A stretch of 64,000 nt of DNA from PALSA-612 sp963765295 (GCA_963765295.1 CAVXVO010000008.1:62001-126000), one strand, 5' to 3'; counted from the first letter of the stretch, positions 1-10,184 are shown. Made by a program: numbers and translations. The notes: generated by a model not told the origin, from the letters alone.

Positions 1-460
1 CGACCGCGACGAGGACCGCGATCCCGACCGCCGCCGACACGTACTGCTGGACGGCCAGGGCCGCCATCTGCGTCAGGTACGACATCGTGTACTCGCCGCC
101 GTAGTACTGCCAGTTGGTGTTCGTGACGAAGCTGGCCGTCGTGTTCAGCGCCAGATGCGCCGGAACGCCCTTGACGTTGGTCGGGTTCAGGAACAGGTGA
201 CCCTGCAGGCGCTGGAACGCGTACACGACACCCGAGAAGAGGATGCTGAAGACGACGACCGTGAAGCCGTAGCTCTTCCAGTCCTGCTCCTTGCGCGGGT
301 CGGTGCGGACGAGCCGGTAGAAGAGCGCCTCGATCGCGCGCAGGAAGCGCGGGGCGCCGAGCGTGCTGTAGACGCGCGCCATGTACATGCCGAGCGGATA
401 GGCGAGCGCGATCAGGACGATCGTGTAGACGACGATCTGTGCCGGGCCCTGGAATCCCAT
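1..460 (-). CDS. kdpA: Potassium-transporting ATPase subunit KdpA (N-terminal part, cut by window edge)
   Basis: KdpA is the channel-like, K+-binding membrane subunit of the high-affinity KdpFABC pump. About 153 residues are visible, starting MGFQGPAQIVVYTIVLIALA and followed by a long first transmembrane helix, an FYRLVRTDP-like segment and NTTASFVTNTNWQYYGGE, a conserved K+-filter-region signature of KdpA. The ATG at 458-460 directly abuts the kdpF stop codon, so the two are co-translated. The rest of the protein, and presumably kdpB and kdpC, lie beyond the left edge. The identification is firm. Confidence 0.95.
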   Translation of the reverse strand, partial: MGFQGPAQIVVYTIVLIALAYPLGMYMARVYSTLGAPRFLRAIEALFYRLVRTDPRKEQDWKSYGFTVVVFSILFSGVVYAFQRLQGHLFLNPTNVKGVPAHLALNTTASFVTNTNWQYYGGEYTMSYLTQMAALAVQQYVSAAVGIAVLVAV

Positions 461-550
461 CTAGAGCTTCTCTCCCCGGAAGAGCGCGTACACCAGGTAG
501 ACGAGGATGAGCAGCGAGATCGCCAGCCCGAATGCGTCGCCGGCCGTCAT
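461..550 (-). CDS. kdpF: KdpF small membrane subunit of the K+ pump
   Basis: This 29-residue peptide (MTAGDAFGLAISLLILVYLV, ending YALFRGEKL) is a single transmembrane helix with the typical KdpF ending of aromatic residue, FRGE/PE and a charged tail. KdpF stabilises the KdpABC complex in the membrane. Its start codon overlaps the stop of the upstream 27-residue peptide by one base (TGATG), and its stop is adjacent to the kdpA ATG, so translation is coupled on both sides. It is short enough to be missed by automatic gene calling. Confidence 0.9.
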   Translation of the reverse strand: MTAGDAFGLAISLLILVYLVYALFRGEKL

Positions 551-633
551 CAGACCTTGTCCAGGATGTAGAGGAGGGCAAAGACGACCGCGAAGCACGC
601 GAGTGCGATCGCGATGGCGGCCAGGTCGTACAT
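550..633 (-). CDS. 27-residue single-helix membrane peptide in the kdp operon
   Basis: The peptide starts MYDLAAIAIALACFAVVFAL and ends LYILDKV. It is one hydrophobic helix with a short charged tail. Its ATG overlaps the stop of the 108-residue gene upstream (TGATG), and its own stop overlaps the kdpF start in the same way, which argues that it is really translated. Tiny membrane ORFs just before kdpF occur in other actinobacterial kdp operons (general knowledge, not checked here). A role as an extra Kdp accessory peptide is inference. Confidence 0.7.
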   Translation of the reverse strand: MYDLAAIAIALACFAVVFALLYILDKV

Positions 634-959
634 CAGCGAACCTCCAGCGCCTCGAGGATGTGCCCGATCGTCGCCGGGAGCTCGTCGATGCGGTCCCGGT
701 CGTAGAGAGGGCTTCCGCCGTCCGTCAGCAGGTTGTGCACGAGCCTCAGGCCGTGTGGCGAGGCGGGCCGTTTGAGATCGGCGACGCGTGTCGCGAGCGT
801 CCGGATCTCCGGCATGTAGAGCCAGAGGCCCCGCCGGTTCAAGGGAGACGCGCCGGGAAGCCGCTTGGGGTCGAGGCTGCGGACGACACCCTCCAGCGAG
901 CGTGCCAGCGATTTCCGCTTCCGCGTCGAGACGACCTCCGTGTACCTCGCTGTCCTCAC
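633..959 (-). CDS. 108-residue unknown protein between kdpE and kdpF
   Basis: This is a soluble, basic protein beginning at a GTG (957-959) with residues such as TRKRKSLARSLEGVVRSLDP near the N-terminus and a leucine-rich C-terminus (DRIDELPATIGHILEALEVR). I recognise no named domain and see no signal peptide or membrane helix. Its stop codon overlaps the start of the 27-residue membrane peptide by one base, so it belongs to the kdpFA transcription unit and is probably made with the pump. The gap of about 75 bp to kdpE could hold a separate promoter. Confidence 0.65.
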   Translation of the reverse strand: MRTARYTEVVSTRKRKSLARSLEGVVRSLDPKRLPGASPLNRRGLWLYMPEIRTLATRVADLKRPASPHGLRLVHNLLTDGGSPLYDRDRIDELPATIGHILEALEVR

Positions 960-990
960 GCCGCCAAGCTACGAGCGACCGTCTGAACGC

Positions 991-1008
991 CGCCTGTAGG
1001 TTCAGGCG
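991..1008. promoter_or_regulatory. Inverted repeat in the kdpE to kdpFA gap
   Basis: A perfect 6-bp inverted repeat (CGCCTG, six-base loop, CAGGCG) sits in the only non-coding gap (960-1034) between the regulator genes and the pump genes. It could be part of a KdpE operator or a short RNA hairpin. There is no T-run, so it is not a normal terminator. Function is a guess from position. Confidence 0.25.
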
Positions 1009-1034
1009 TGCGGTCTACGGAAGTTCTGAAGACG

Positions 1035-1727
1035 CTAGGAGCGGCTTGCCGGGTCGACGAGGCGATAGCCGACGCCCGGCTCGGTGAGCAGATAGCGCGG
1101 CCGCGACGGGTCTGGCTCGAGCTTCCGCCTGAGCTGCGACACGTTGACGTGCAGGACGTTCTTCGACTCCGCGTAGCCCGGCCCCCAGACCTCCTGGAGG
1201 ATCATCCGGTGCGTGAGCAGCTTCCCCTGGTTGCGAGCCAGGAAGCGCAGCAGCTCGAACTCGTGCGGGGTCAGGTGCACGGCCGTGCCCGCCATCCGCA
1301 CCTCGCGACGCTCGAGATCGACCTCGAGCTCGCCGACGCTGATGACCGGCTCGCCCGGCGGTCCCGCGCGCCGCAACGCAGCCCGGAGCCTCGCCAGCAG
1401 CTCGTCGATCCCGACCGGCTTCGTCACGTAGTCGTCGGCGCCGGCGTCGAGCGCGGCCACCTTCTCCGTCTCGTCTCCGACAGCCGAGAGGACGATCACC
1501 GGCGACGAGCTCCACGTCCGCAGCTCGCGGCACACGTCCGTCCCGGAGCCGTCCGGCAGCACGAGGTCGAGGATGATCGCCTCCGGCGGGCGCATCGCCG
1601 CCGCGACCAGCGCGCTCTCGGCCGTGTCGGCCGTCTCGACCTCGTAGCCCGCGGCTTTCAGGCTCGTCCGCAGGGCACGGAGGATCTGCTGCTCGTCGTC
1701 GACGACGAGGATTCGCTGCCCGGTCAC
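1035..1727 (-). CDS. kdpE: KdpE-type OmpR-family response regulator
   Basis: This is a 230-residue DNA-binding response regulator. The receiver domain (residues 1-118) has the acidic pair DDE near residue 10, the phospho-acceptor D54 in IILDLVLPDG, and the conserved lysine in DDYVTKP. The C-terminal winged helix (about 130-230) shows HLTPHEFELLRFLARNQGKL and a typical YLLTEPGVGYRL ending. The GTG at 1725-1727 was chosen because VTGQRILVVDDE is the family start and because it overlaps the kinase stop (GTGA). In known systems KdpE activates kdpFABC under K+ limitation; position directly upstream of kdpFA supports that here. Confidence 0.93.
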   Translation of the reverse strand: MTGQRILVVDDEQQILRALRTSLKAAGYEVETADTAESALVAAAMRPPEAIILDLVLPDGSGTDVCRELRTWSSSPVIVLSAVGDETEKVAALDAGADDYVTKPVGIDELLARLRAALRRAGPPGEPVISVGELEVDLERREVRMAGTAVHLTPHEFELLRFLARNQGKLLTHRMILQEVWGPGYAESKNVLHVNVSQLRRKLEPDPSRPRYLLTEPGVGYRLVDPASRS

Positions 1728-3082
1728 GGATCCGCCTTCGCGAGCGGGAGCTCGAGCGTGAACGTCGCACCCTGGCCGTCCCTGGACTCGACCCACACCC
1801 GGCCGCCGCTCGCCTCGGCGAACCCGCGAGCGATCGCGAGCCCGAGCCCGGCGCCGCGAACCGTGCCCGCGGCGCGACCACGGTGGAACGGCTCGAAGAT
1901 CCGCTCCACCTCGTCGCTCTCGATGCCCGGCCCGTAGTCGATCACCCGCACGAGGCCGTGCGTTCCGTGCGAGGAGATCAGCACCCGGACGGGCTCGTCC
2001 GCCGGCGAGTACTTGAGCGCGTTCTCGATCAGGTTGACGAGCGCGCGCTCGACCTGCCGCGCGTCGACGCTCGCGATCGGCGAGTGGTCAGGAAGGGAGA
2101 CCTCGACTCGATCGGCCCTCCGCCCCATCTCTCCGAGTGCCTGCCCGACGAGGTCGTCGATCGCCCACGGTGCCGGCTCGGCGTGCGCCGCGCCGGCCTG
2201 CAGCCGCGACAGGTCGAGCAGGTTTCCGACCAGGCCGTCGAGCCGCTCCGCCTCGGCGAGGATCGTCCCGAGCAGCTCGGTCCGGTCACCCGACTCGAGG
2301 TCGAGGTCGCTCCGGGCGAGCGCCGAGGCCGCTGTGAGGATCGCCATCAACGGAGTGCGCAGGTCGTGGCTGACAGCGCGCAGCACGGCCGTCTTCAGCG
2401 CGTCGCTGCGCCGGAGCGTCTCGGCCTCGACGGCCTCCTGCGCGAGCCGCTCGCGGTCGACCGCGACGCCGACGAGCGACCCGAGCGCGGGGAGCAGCCG
2501 GCGCCGCGCCGCCGCGGTGCCCGCATGCTGGCCCTCCAGCGCGATCGATCCGACACGCCTCGTGCCGGCGACCAGGGGGTAGTCGCCCTCCCCCTGCCGC
2601 GGAGCGTCGCCGAGGTCGATCCGCGCCCGGTCGGCCTGAAGCGCCCGCGCGACCTCGGGCGCGAGCTGCTCCAGCTGCGCGTCGAGGCTCCCGTGCGCGA
2701 GCAGCGACGACGCGATCTCGGCCAGCAGCGCGGACTCCGTCGCGCGCCGGCGCAGACCCGCGGCGAGCTCGCTCACGACCACCGCCGTCACGAGGAAGAC
2801 AAGGAGCGCGAACCAGTTCCGCGAGTCGGCGAGCGTGAGCGTGTAGAGCGGCGGGAGGAAGAAGAAGTTGAAGGCCAGCATGCTCTCGACCGACACCGCG
2901 ATCGAGTAGGGGAGCCCCCAGAAGACGGCGACCGGGAGCACGGCGAAGAGGTAGAGCACCGCCAGGCTGAGCACCGGCACGTGCGGCTTCAAGAGCTCGA
3001 TCACGCCCGTCACCGCGAACACCAGCACGACACCGGCGGTGACACCGGTCAGGCGCCTCCGCAGGTGTCCGGGTCGAGTCAT
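1724..3082 (-). CDS. Short KdpD-type sensor histidine kinase (likely independent start inside the fused frame)
   Basis: From the internal ATG at 3080-3082, preceded by a GGCGGAG ribosome-binding-like stretch, the frame encodes 452 residues. Four transmembrane helices (about residues 12-110) match the DUF4118 membrane region of KdpD, including FNFFFLPPLYTLTL. A GAF-like linker follows, then HisKA with the phospho-acceptor histidine in RAVSHDLRTPL (near residue 238), the N-box NLIENALKYSP, and the ATP-lid motifs DYGPGI and GAGLGLAIARGF. The classical KdpD N-terminal KdpD and USP domains are absent, so sensing must differ from the E. coli protein. The stop overlaps the kdpE GTG, and KdpE is the obvious partner. 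Confidence 0.8.
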   Translation of the reverse strand: MTRPGHLRRRLTGVTAGVVLVFAVTGVIELLKPHVPVLSLAVLYLFAVLPVAVFWGLPYSIAVSVESMLAFNFFFLPPLYTLTLADSRNWFALLVFLVTAVVVSELAAGLRRRATESALLAEIASSLLAHGSLDAQLEQLAPEVARALQADRARIDLGDAPRQGEGDYPLVAGTRRVGSIALEGQHAGTAAARRRLLPALGSLVGVAVDRERLAQEAVEAETLRRSDALKTAVLRAVSHDLRTPLMAILTAASALARSDLDLESGDRTELLGTILAEAERLDGLVGNLLDLSRLQAGAAHAEPAPWAIDDLVGQALGEMGRRADRVEVSLPDHSPIASVDARQVERALVNLIENALKYSPADEPVRVLISSHGTHGLVRVIDYGPGIESDEVERIFEPFHRGRAAGTVRGAGLGLAIARGFAEASGGRVWVESRDGQGATFTLELPLAKADP

Positions 3083-5125
3083 CGCTCCGCCTATCCCGGC
3101 TGCGGGAACGGCCGGCGTGGCGCGCACCGGGACGGCGTCGTCGCCCTGGAGCTCGCGGCGCCAGCCGGTGAGCACCGCATGGACGTGAGCGGCGCCGACG
3201 ATGGGCTCGGCGGGGGCAGACAGCTCGACCGGGTGCATGATGAACGGCCGGGTCTGCGGCCCTCCCAGCCCACCGTGGAACGAGATCAGCTCCTCGAAGG
3301 CGCAGCCTTCGTCGAGGTCGGGGTCGTAGAAGCTGCCGACCATGATGTCCGCGACGTGTGGGAAGCCGTCGGTGCGGAGGAGGTGAGCCGGTGCGGTCGG
3401 CGCGAAGTCGGCGAGCGGATCCTCACCCTCGACCCGCCCGTCCGTGAGATAGCGCATTCCGTGCCCCCCAAGCGCGACCGCACCGTGCTCGGCGGAGCGG
3501 ACGAGCAGCCACCCGACGTGCGCATGCTCGCGGAGCGCCGGGACCAACCGGGGGTGCCGCTCGTCGATCTCCTCCAGCGTGAGCCGGCGCTTCTCCTCCA
3601 TGAGATAGACGAGCCCGAGGTTGCCGGAGCCCAGCACGACCACCTGGCGCCCGGAGACGCCCTTCTCCTCCGCCGCGTGATGCTTCGCCGTCTTGCCGGT
3701 GGCCTCGGACAGCGCGAGCGAGGCCTTGGAATTCTGCTCGTCCCCGCCGGCGATGTCCTGGACGTTCCCTCCTTCGAGCGAGCGCTCGACGAGGTCGGCG
3801 AGCGAGTAGCCGTTCCGCTGCAGGAACGTCGCTCCCTGGGTCTGGCCGTGGTCGGAGAGCACGACGATCCGATAGGGCCGTGCCGCATAGCGGCGGGCAT
3901 TCTCGATCCGCCCGAACTGCTGGTCGAGCTTGCGGAGCGCTTCCATCGTGTCCGCCCGCTCCAGGCCCGAATGGTGAGCGACCTCGTCGTAGCTCGAGAA
4001 CGTGGCGTACACGGCCGGTCGGCCGCGCATCATGTCGGAGAGCACGCCGTAGACGATCAGGTCGCGCACGACGACGCACATCGCCGCCCGCAGCAAGGGA
4101 TAGATGCCGCCCCGATGGCCGCGTGGCCGCACGTTGCGCCGGATCGCGCGCAGCGCCGCCGTCCACTCGAGGACGATCTCCCAGGCGAAGAGCACGAGCG
4201 TCCGCGTGACGTTGAACCCGTTCGCGAAGAACGCCCGGTAGCCCGGGTTGGCGTGCTTCTCGGCGCTGATCCGGCTGGACGTCAGGATCGTCTCGTCCGC
4301 CTCTCCCGAGAACAGGTTGGCGCGGCTCGAGCCTCCGTTGACCAGGAGCCCGATGCCGGTCGCGTGCTCGCGCTCGATCTCTGCGCAGTCGGCGACGCCG
4401 GAGCAGGCGATGACGCGGCCCGTCGGCTTGTCCACCCAACGGAAGGCAGGGATGTCGTCGTTGGACCCGAGCAGGATCCCCGCCTGGCTCGCACCGGTCT
4501 GCGAGGAGAGATCGGGCTCCCATTCGACCAGCCGGTGCGAGCCGGACGTGAGCCACGACGCCAGGGTGGGCGCGCTTCCGTCGCGCATGGCGTGCCTGAG
4601 CACCGGCAGCGCGAGGCCGTCGATCTCGAGGAAGATGATCCCCGGGATGTCCGATCTGGCCCCTCCCTGCCGCTTCGCGATCCGCTGGACGACGCGCAGC
4701 GAGTACGTGTCGTCGTCGTTCGTTCCGAACGCGACGTCGAGCACGACGCCGACCGCGGCCGCCACGAGCGCGGTCACGAGCGCCCAGCCGAAGCTGTCGA
4801 CCGTGATCGAATCCGGGCTGATCGAGGAAGCGAGCTCGAGCAGCGCGGCGTCGACGACGAGCACGACGAAGAAGCCGAGCAGCGCCATGAACGGGATGCG
4901 CAGGGCGGCGATGATCGGCGGCACGATCGCATTCAGGACGGCGATGAGGAGGGACGCGACGACGGCTCCCCCGAAGCCGTGGACCGCGATCCCGGGCACG
5001 AGATGCGCCGCCACGAGCAAGGACGCGGCGGCAACCAGCCACGAGAGCAGGAGCCGGAAAGGACGGAAACGGGGCCGCTGCGGCTTCCAGGCCGGGCGCT
5101 CGCCGTGCGGCGCTGTGTCCGACAT
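1724..5125 (-). CDS. Fused ORF: holin-like/alkaline-phosphatase-family module plus KdpD-type histidine kinase
   Basis: One uninterrupted frame encodes 1133 residues. Residues 1-130 carry several hydrophobic helices typical of the phage_holin_4_2-like membrane family. Residues about 155-680 are an alkaline-phosphatase-superfamily domain: IIFLEIDGLALP and APTLASWL (metal ligand and nucleophile Thr region), SSYDEVAHHSG, and VVLSDHGQTQG (metal ligands). Proteins of this two-part type occur alone in actinobacteria and normally end close to the VLTGWRREL segment near residue 660. Here the frame runs on through a short linker into a complete kinase module starting at M682 (3080-3082). Skipping one base in the linker would give a TAG stop just before that ATG, so this is either a true fusion or two adjacent genes joined by a base error. 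The phosphatase substrate is unknown. Confidence 0.75.
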   Translation of the reverse strand: MSDTAPHGERPAWKPQRPRFRPFRLLLSWLVAAASLLVAAHLVPGIAVHGFGGAVVASLLIAVLNAIVPPIIAALRIPFMALLGFFVVLVVDAALLELASSISPDSITVDSFGWALVTALVAAAVGVVLDVAFGTNDDDTYSLRVVQRIAKRQGGARSDIPGIIFLEIDGLALPVLRHAMRDGSAPTLASWLTSGSHRLVEWEPDLSSQTGASQAGILLGSNDDIPAFRWVDKPTGRVIACSGVADCAEIEREHATGIGLLVNGGSSRANLFSGEADETILTSSRISAEKHANPGYRAFFANGFNVTRTLVLFAWEIVLEWTAALRAIRRNVRPRGHRGGIYPLLRAAMCVVVRDLIVYGVLSDMMRGRPAVYATFSSYDEVAHHSGLERADTMEALRKLDQQFGRIENARRYAARPYRIVVLSDHGQTQGATFLQRNGYSLADLVERSLEGGNVQDIAGGDEQNSKASLALSEATGKTAKHHAAEEKGVSGRQVVVLGSGNLGLVYLMEEKRRLTLEEIDERHPRLVPALREHAHVGWLLVRSAEHGAVALGGHGMRYLTDGRVEGEDPLADFAPTAPAHLLRTDGFPHVADIMVGSFYDPDLDEGCAFEELISFHGGLGGPQTRPFIMHPVELSAPAEPIVGAAHVHAVLTGWRRELQGDDAVPVRATPAVPAAGIGGAMTRPGHLRRRLTGVTAGVVLVFAVTGVIELLKPHVPVLSLAVLYLFAVLPVAVFWGLPYSIAVSVESMLAFNFFFLPPLYTLTLADSRNWFALLVFLVTAVVVSELAAGLRRRATESALLAEIASSLLAHGSLDAQLEQLAPEVARALQADRARIDLGDAPRQGEGDYPLVAGTRRVGSIALEGQHAGTAAARRRLLPALGSLVGVAVDRERLAQEAVEAETLRRSDALKTAVLRAVSHDLRTPLMAILTAASALARSDLDLESGDRTELLGTILAEAERLDGLVGNLLDLSRLQAGAAHAEPAPWAIDDLVGQALGEMGRRADRVEVSLPDHSPIASVDARQVERALVNLIENALKYSPADEPVRVLISSHGTHGLVRVIDYGPGIESDEVERIFEPFHRGRAAGTVRGAGLGLAIARGFAEASGGRVWVESRDGQGATFTLELPLAKADP

Positions 5126-5175
5126 CGCGATCCCGACGGTAACAAGCGGCCGGGACCGAGCATGATCCGAACCGG

Positions 5176-5916
5176 ATGAGCGACGCTCGCCGCCTCTCGT
5201 ATCTCGGGCACTCGACGACGCTGATCGAGCTCGACGGCGTGCGGCTCCTCACCGATCCGCTGCTCCGCCGCCGGGTCCTGCACCTGTGGCGCGCGTCGCC
5301 GGCCCCCGGGCACGGCGAGCCCGACGCCGTACTCATCTCGCACGGCCATCAGGATCACCTCGACCTGCCGTCGCTCGACCGACTGCCGCGCGACACGCCG
5401 GTCGTCTGCCCGCGCGGCCTCGGGCGCGTCGTCGAAGGGCGCGGCTTCCGCGACGTGCGCGAGGTCGACGAGGGCGACGAGATCGCCTTCGGCTCGGTGA
5501 CGGTTCGCGCCACCCACGCCGACCATCCCGCGCGCTCCCTGCCTGGGCGCTCGGACGCGACGCTCGGGTACGCCGTGCTCGGCTCGGCACGCGTCTTCTT
5601 CGCCGGCGACACCGGCCTCTTCGACGGCATGGACGGCCTCGTCGACGACCTCGACCTGGCGCTGCTACCGATCTGGGGCTGGGGCCCGACGATCGGCCCG
5701 GGCCACCTCGACCCTCGCGGCGCGGCGGAGGCGCTGACCCTCCTCCGGCCGCGGCTCGCCGTGCCGATCCACTGGGGCACGCTGCGGCCCTTCTACCGCA
5801 CGGGGCGCGCCGGATTCCTCCGCGAGCCGGCCGACGCGTTCGTCGCGTCCGCGCGCGAGCTCGCACCGGACGTCGAGATACGCATCCTCGCGCCGGGCGA
5901 GTCGCTGGACTTCTGA
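5176..5916 (+). CDS. MBL-fold metallo-hydrolase (UlaG-like)
   Basis: This 246-residue protein has the metallo-beta-lactamase metal-binding signature HGHQDHLD (H56, H58, D60, H61), a further histidine in ATHADHPA, the FFAGDTGLF aspartate and a late histidine in VPIHWGTL. The LGHSTTLIELDGVRLLTDP opening is typical of the UlaG/L-ascorbate-6-phosphate lactonase-like branch. It is cytoplasmic with no signal peptide. The gene is divergent from the fused phosphatase/kinase gene with about 50 bp between starts. Fold and metal dependence are firm; the substrate is not predictable. Confidence 0.88.
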   Translation: MSDARRLSYLGHSTTLIELDGVRLLTDPLLRRRVLHLWRASPAPGHGEPDAVLISHGHQDHLDLPSLDRLPRDTPVVCPRGLGRVVEGRGFRDVREVDEGDEIAFGSVTVRATHADHPARSLPGRSDATLGYAVLGSARVFFAGDTGLFDGMDGLVDDLDLALLPIWGWGPTIGPGHLDPRGAAEALTLLRPRLAVPIHWGTLRPFYRTGRAGFLREPADAFVASARELAPDVEIRILAPGESLDF

Positions 5917-5974
5917 CCCGCTGCACGGGTCATCGTCGAGCGAGCGCGTGGCAGAGTGCCTTGCCGTGGCGACG

Positions 5975-6376
5975 ATGACCGACCTCGACGAGCTCGCGCT
6001 CGCGATGCCGCAGGCGACGAAGGAGGTCTCCGACGACGGTCGCCCCTCCTACCTCGTCCACGGCAAGACGTTCTGCTTCCATCGCGGCCGCCGGCCCGAC
6101 GCGATCGACCCGGCGACGGGCGAGCGCATGGAAGACGTGCTGATGTTCCGCGTCGCCGACCTCGACGTGAAGGAGCTCCTGCTCAGCGACGACCGCGGCG
6201 TGTTCTTCACGACGCCCCACTTCGACGGCTACGCGGCCGTGCTCGTGCGCATCCCCGACCTGGCCCGCCTCGACCGCGACGAGTTGCGCGACACAGTGGT
6301 CGAGGCGTGGCTGAGCCGCGCGCAGAAGCGCATCGCGAAGGCCTGGCTCGCCGAGCACGGCGCCGGCGACGACTGA
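5975..6376 (+). CDS. MmcQ/YjbR family protein
   Basis: This protein of about 133 residues contains the family pattern of a short N-terminal helix (LDELALAMPQATKEVS), a KTFCFHRGRRPD strand region, GVFFTTPHFDGYAAVLVRIPDLA and a C-terminal helix of the SRAQKRIAKAWLAEHG type. The family has a double-wing DNA-binding-like fold, but its biochemical role is generally unknown. I chose the ATG at 5975; a GTG at 5948 would add nine residues. It converges on the lipoprotein gene, with one base between the two stop codons. Confidence 0.82.
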   Translation: MTDLDELALAMPQATKEVSDDGRPSYLVHGKTFCFHRGRRPDAIDPATGERMEDVLMFRVADLDVKELLLSDDRGVFFTTPHFDGYAAVLVRIPDLARLDRDELRDTVVEAWLSRAQKRIAKAWLAEHGAGDD

Positions 6377-6377
6377 G

Positions 6378-7307
6378 CTAGGGGCCGGTCGCGGCGCCCG
6401 GCACGGCGGGCCCGTCGATGCGGAGCCTCTGTGCCAGCCAGGAGAGCTGGTCACGGTAGGCGCGGTCGTTCAGTGCGTGGCCCGCGTCGTACCAGCGGAT
6501 CCGCGTCCCCGGCGGGGTCGCATGCCAGAACGTGAGGAGTGCCTTCCGCGGGACGATCTCGTCGCTCCGCCCGTCCTCCAGGAACAGCGTCGAGCGTCGC
6601 GCGCTGTGGAGGTAGCGCAGTGGGTCGATGCTGCCGAGATAGCGCCGAATGGCCGGCCGCTGCTCTGGCCGGGCGAGCGCCGTGTAGGCCGAGACCGGCG
6701 CGACGCCGCCCGACATCAGCACGATCGCCCGGAGGCGCGGCTCGACCCCCGCCAGGATCCCGCCCGTGTGCGAGCCGGAGCTCCAGCCGACGAAGCCGAT
6801 CCGGGACGGGTCGACATCGGGGCGCTTGGCCAGCAGGTCGACGGCACGCCTGACCGCCACCACGTCCCGCGCCTGGATCTGCGCCTGCCAGCGCAGGAAC
6901 GGGACTCCCTTCAGCCCGCTCGGCTCGGGGACGACCGTCGAGGGCGCGGTGATCACGAGCGCGATCGCGCCCCGCGCAGCGAGCCACGTCGAGGGAACGA
7001 CCAGCTCCTTCCGGTCCCCGCCCGCACCGTGCAGGTAGACGACCGCGGCCAGCCGCCCACGCGCGCCGGGCGGGCGGACGAGGAACGCGGCGATCCGGTC
7101 CCGCCCGGACGTGTAGGACACGTCCTCGACCGCGATCGGATAGCCGTGGTTCACGCGCCCCCGGTCGACGAAGCCGAGCGGCTTCGCCGAGTCGTAGCCG
7201 AACGGCGCCGGCGCGGCGGCCCGCACGTGCTGGGACGCACCTCCGCAGCCGGCGAGAGCCGCGATCAGCGCTACGAGCCCGAGGGCCAGCCCATCCGATT
7301 TCGACAC
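6378..7307 (-). CDS. Lipoprotein alpha/beta hydrolase (dienelactone-hydrolase/prolyl-oligopeptidase-like)
   Basis: This 309-residue protein starts at a GTG (7305-7307) with a bacterial lipoprotein signal: a hydrophobic stretch ending LIAALAGC, the lipobox cysteine. The hydrolase domain follows, with the oxyanion region VYLHGAGGDRKEL, the nucleophile elbow GFVGWSSGSHTG, the acid in LFLEDGRSDEIVP and the catalytic histidine in YDAGHALND. It is predicted to be membrane-anchored outside the cytoplasmic membrane. Substrate is unknown. The frame stays open further upstream, but only this start gives a signal peptide. Confidence 0.85.
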   Translation of the reverse strand: MSKSDGLALGLVALIAALAGCGGASQHVRAAAPAPFGYDSAKPLGFVDRGRVNHGYPIAVEDVSYTSGRDRIAAFLVRPPGARGRLAAVVYLHGAGGDRKELVVPSTWLAARGAIALVITAPSTVVPEPSGLKGVPFLRWQAQIQARDVVAVRRAVDLLAKRPDVDPSRIGFVGWSSGSHTGGILAGVEPRLRAIVLMSGGVAPVSAYTALARPEQRPAIRRYLGSIDPLRYLHSARRSTLFLEDGRSDEIVPRKALLTFWHATPPGTRIRWYDAGHALNDRAYRDQLSWLAQRLRIDGPAVPGAATGP

Positions 7308-7423
7308 CGGCAAAGTCAGATTGAAGGTAACTGTATCCGAGGCGTCTCCGTCACGATTCCCGGGACGTAGAAGGAGCCGGCCCGGCCCGGAGGACCGCGC
7401 TCGGCTTCGAGGCGAGCGCGTCT

Positions 7424-7822
7424 CTAGGTGACCCTGGCGGAGAACGCGCGGCCGACCTTCGCGCCCTTGTAGCTCTCGGAGATCGAGCCCGTGAGCGGCT
7501 TCCCGCGCGACGAGGACGGCAAGCTCCACGTGCAGCTGGCTCGACCGCTCGACGACGTCGACTGCTGGGAAGCAGCGAGGGGTTTCCCCGCCAGCGGAGC
7601 GGAGCACACCAGCGATCCCTGCGCGCTCCTTCCGGCGCTCTTGGCCGTGAACGAGACGGTAAAGGACTTGCCGGCCACGGCCTTGCCGACCGAGAACCCG
7701 CTCACGGTCAGCGTCGCGCCCGAGACGGTGATCTTCCTCGTCGCCGCCGCGGTCGCGCCCGCCTTCGCGGCACGACACGAATTCCGCCCTCGCCGCTCCT
7801 GAACTGAGCCCGAGGATCGCAC
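7424..7822 (-). CDS. Ser/Ala-rich secreted-type domain, no signal peptide; possible gene fragment
   Basis: The 132-residue frame contains beta-rich Ser/Thr/Ala/Lys segments (KITVSGATLTVSGFSVGKAV, and SISESYKGAKVGRAFSARVT at the C-terminus) with two cysteines. I associate such sequence with C-terminal domains of exported actinobacterial proteins. There is no recognisable signal peptide upstream, and the N-terminal 25 residues are low-quality basic sequence. It is therefore either a short orphan gene or the 3' remnant of a larger exported protein whose 5' part was lost when the lon region arrived. Confidence in function is low. Confidence 0.4.
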   Translation of the reverse strand: MRSSGSVQERRGRNSCRAAKAGATAAATRKITVSGATLTVSGFSVGKAVAGKSFTVSFTAKSAGRSAQGSLVCSAPLAGKPLAASQQSTSSSGRASCTWSLPSSSRGKPLTGSISESYKGAKVGRAFSARVT

Positions 7823-7837
7823 AAGCCGGGCCCTGTC

Positions 7838-7854
7838 AGTACACTTTCTGTACT
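7838..7854. promoter_or_regulatory. Palindrome upstream of lon (probable operator)
   Basis: A perfect inverted repeat, AGTACA, five bases, TGTACT, lies about 36-52 bp before the lon start, where a repressor or activator would act. It does not match the HAIR (HspR) or CIRCE consensus as I know them. The binding protein is unknown. Confidence 0.45.
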
Positions 7855-7889
7855 TGATGTGAGTTTACGACCGGGAGTGTGAACTGATC

Positions 7890-10184
<2,295 letters not shown>

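Noticed and set aside
1883..5179. 1098-codon open frame antisense to the phosphatase/kinase gene
   Set aside because: Composition is Arg/Asp/Val-rich with no domains. Long antisense frames are expected in DNA of this GC content, and the opposite strand carries clear conserved motifs.
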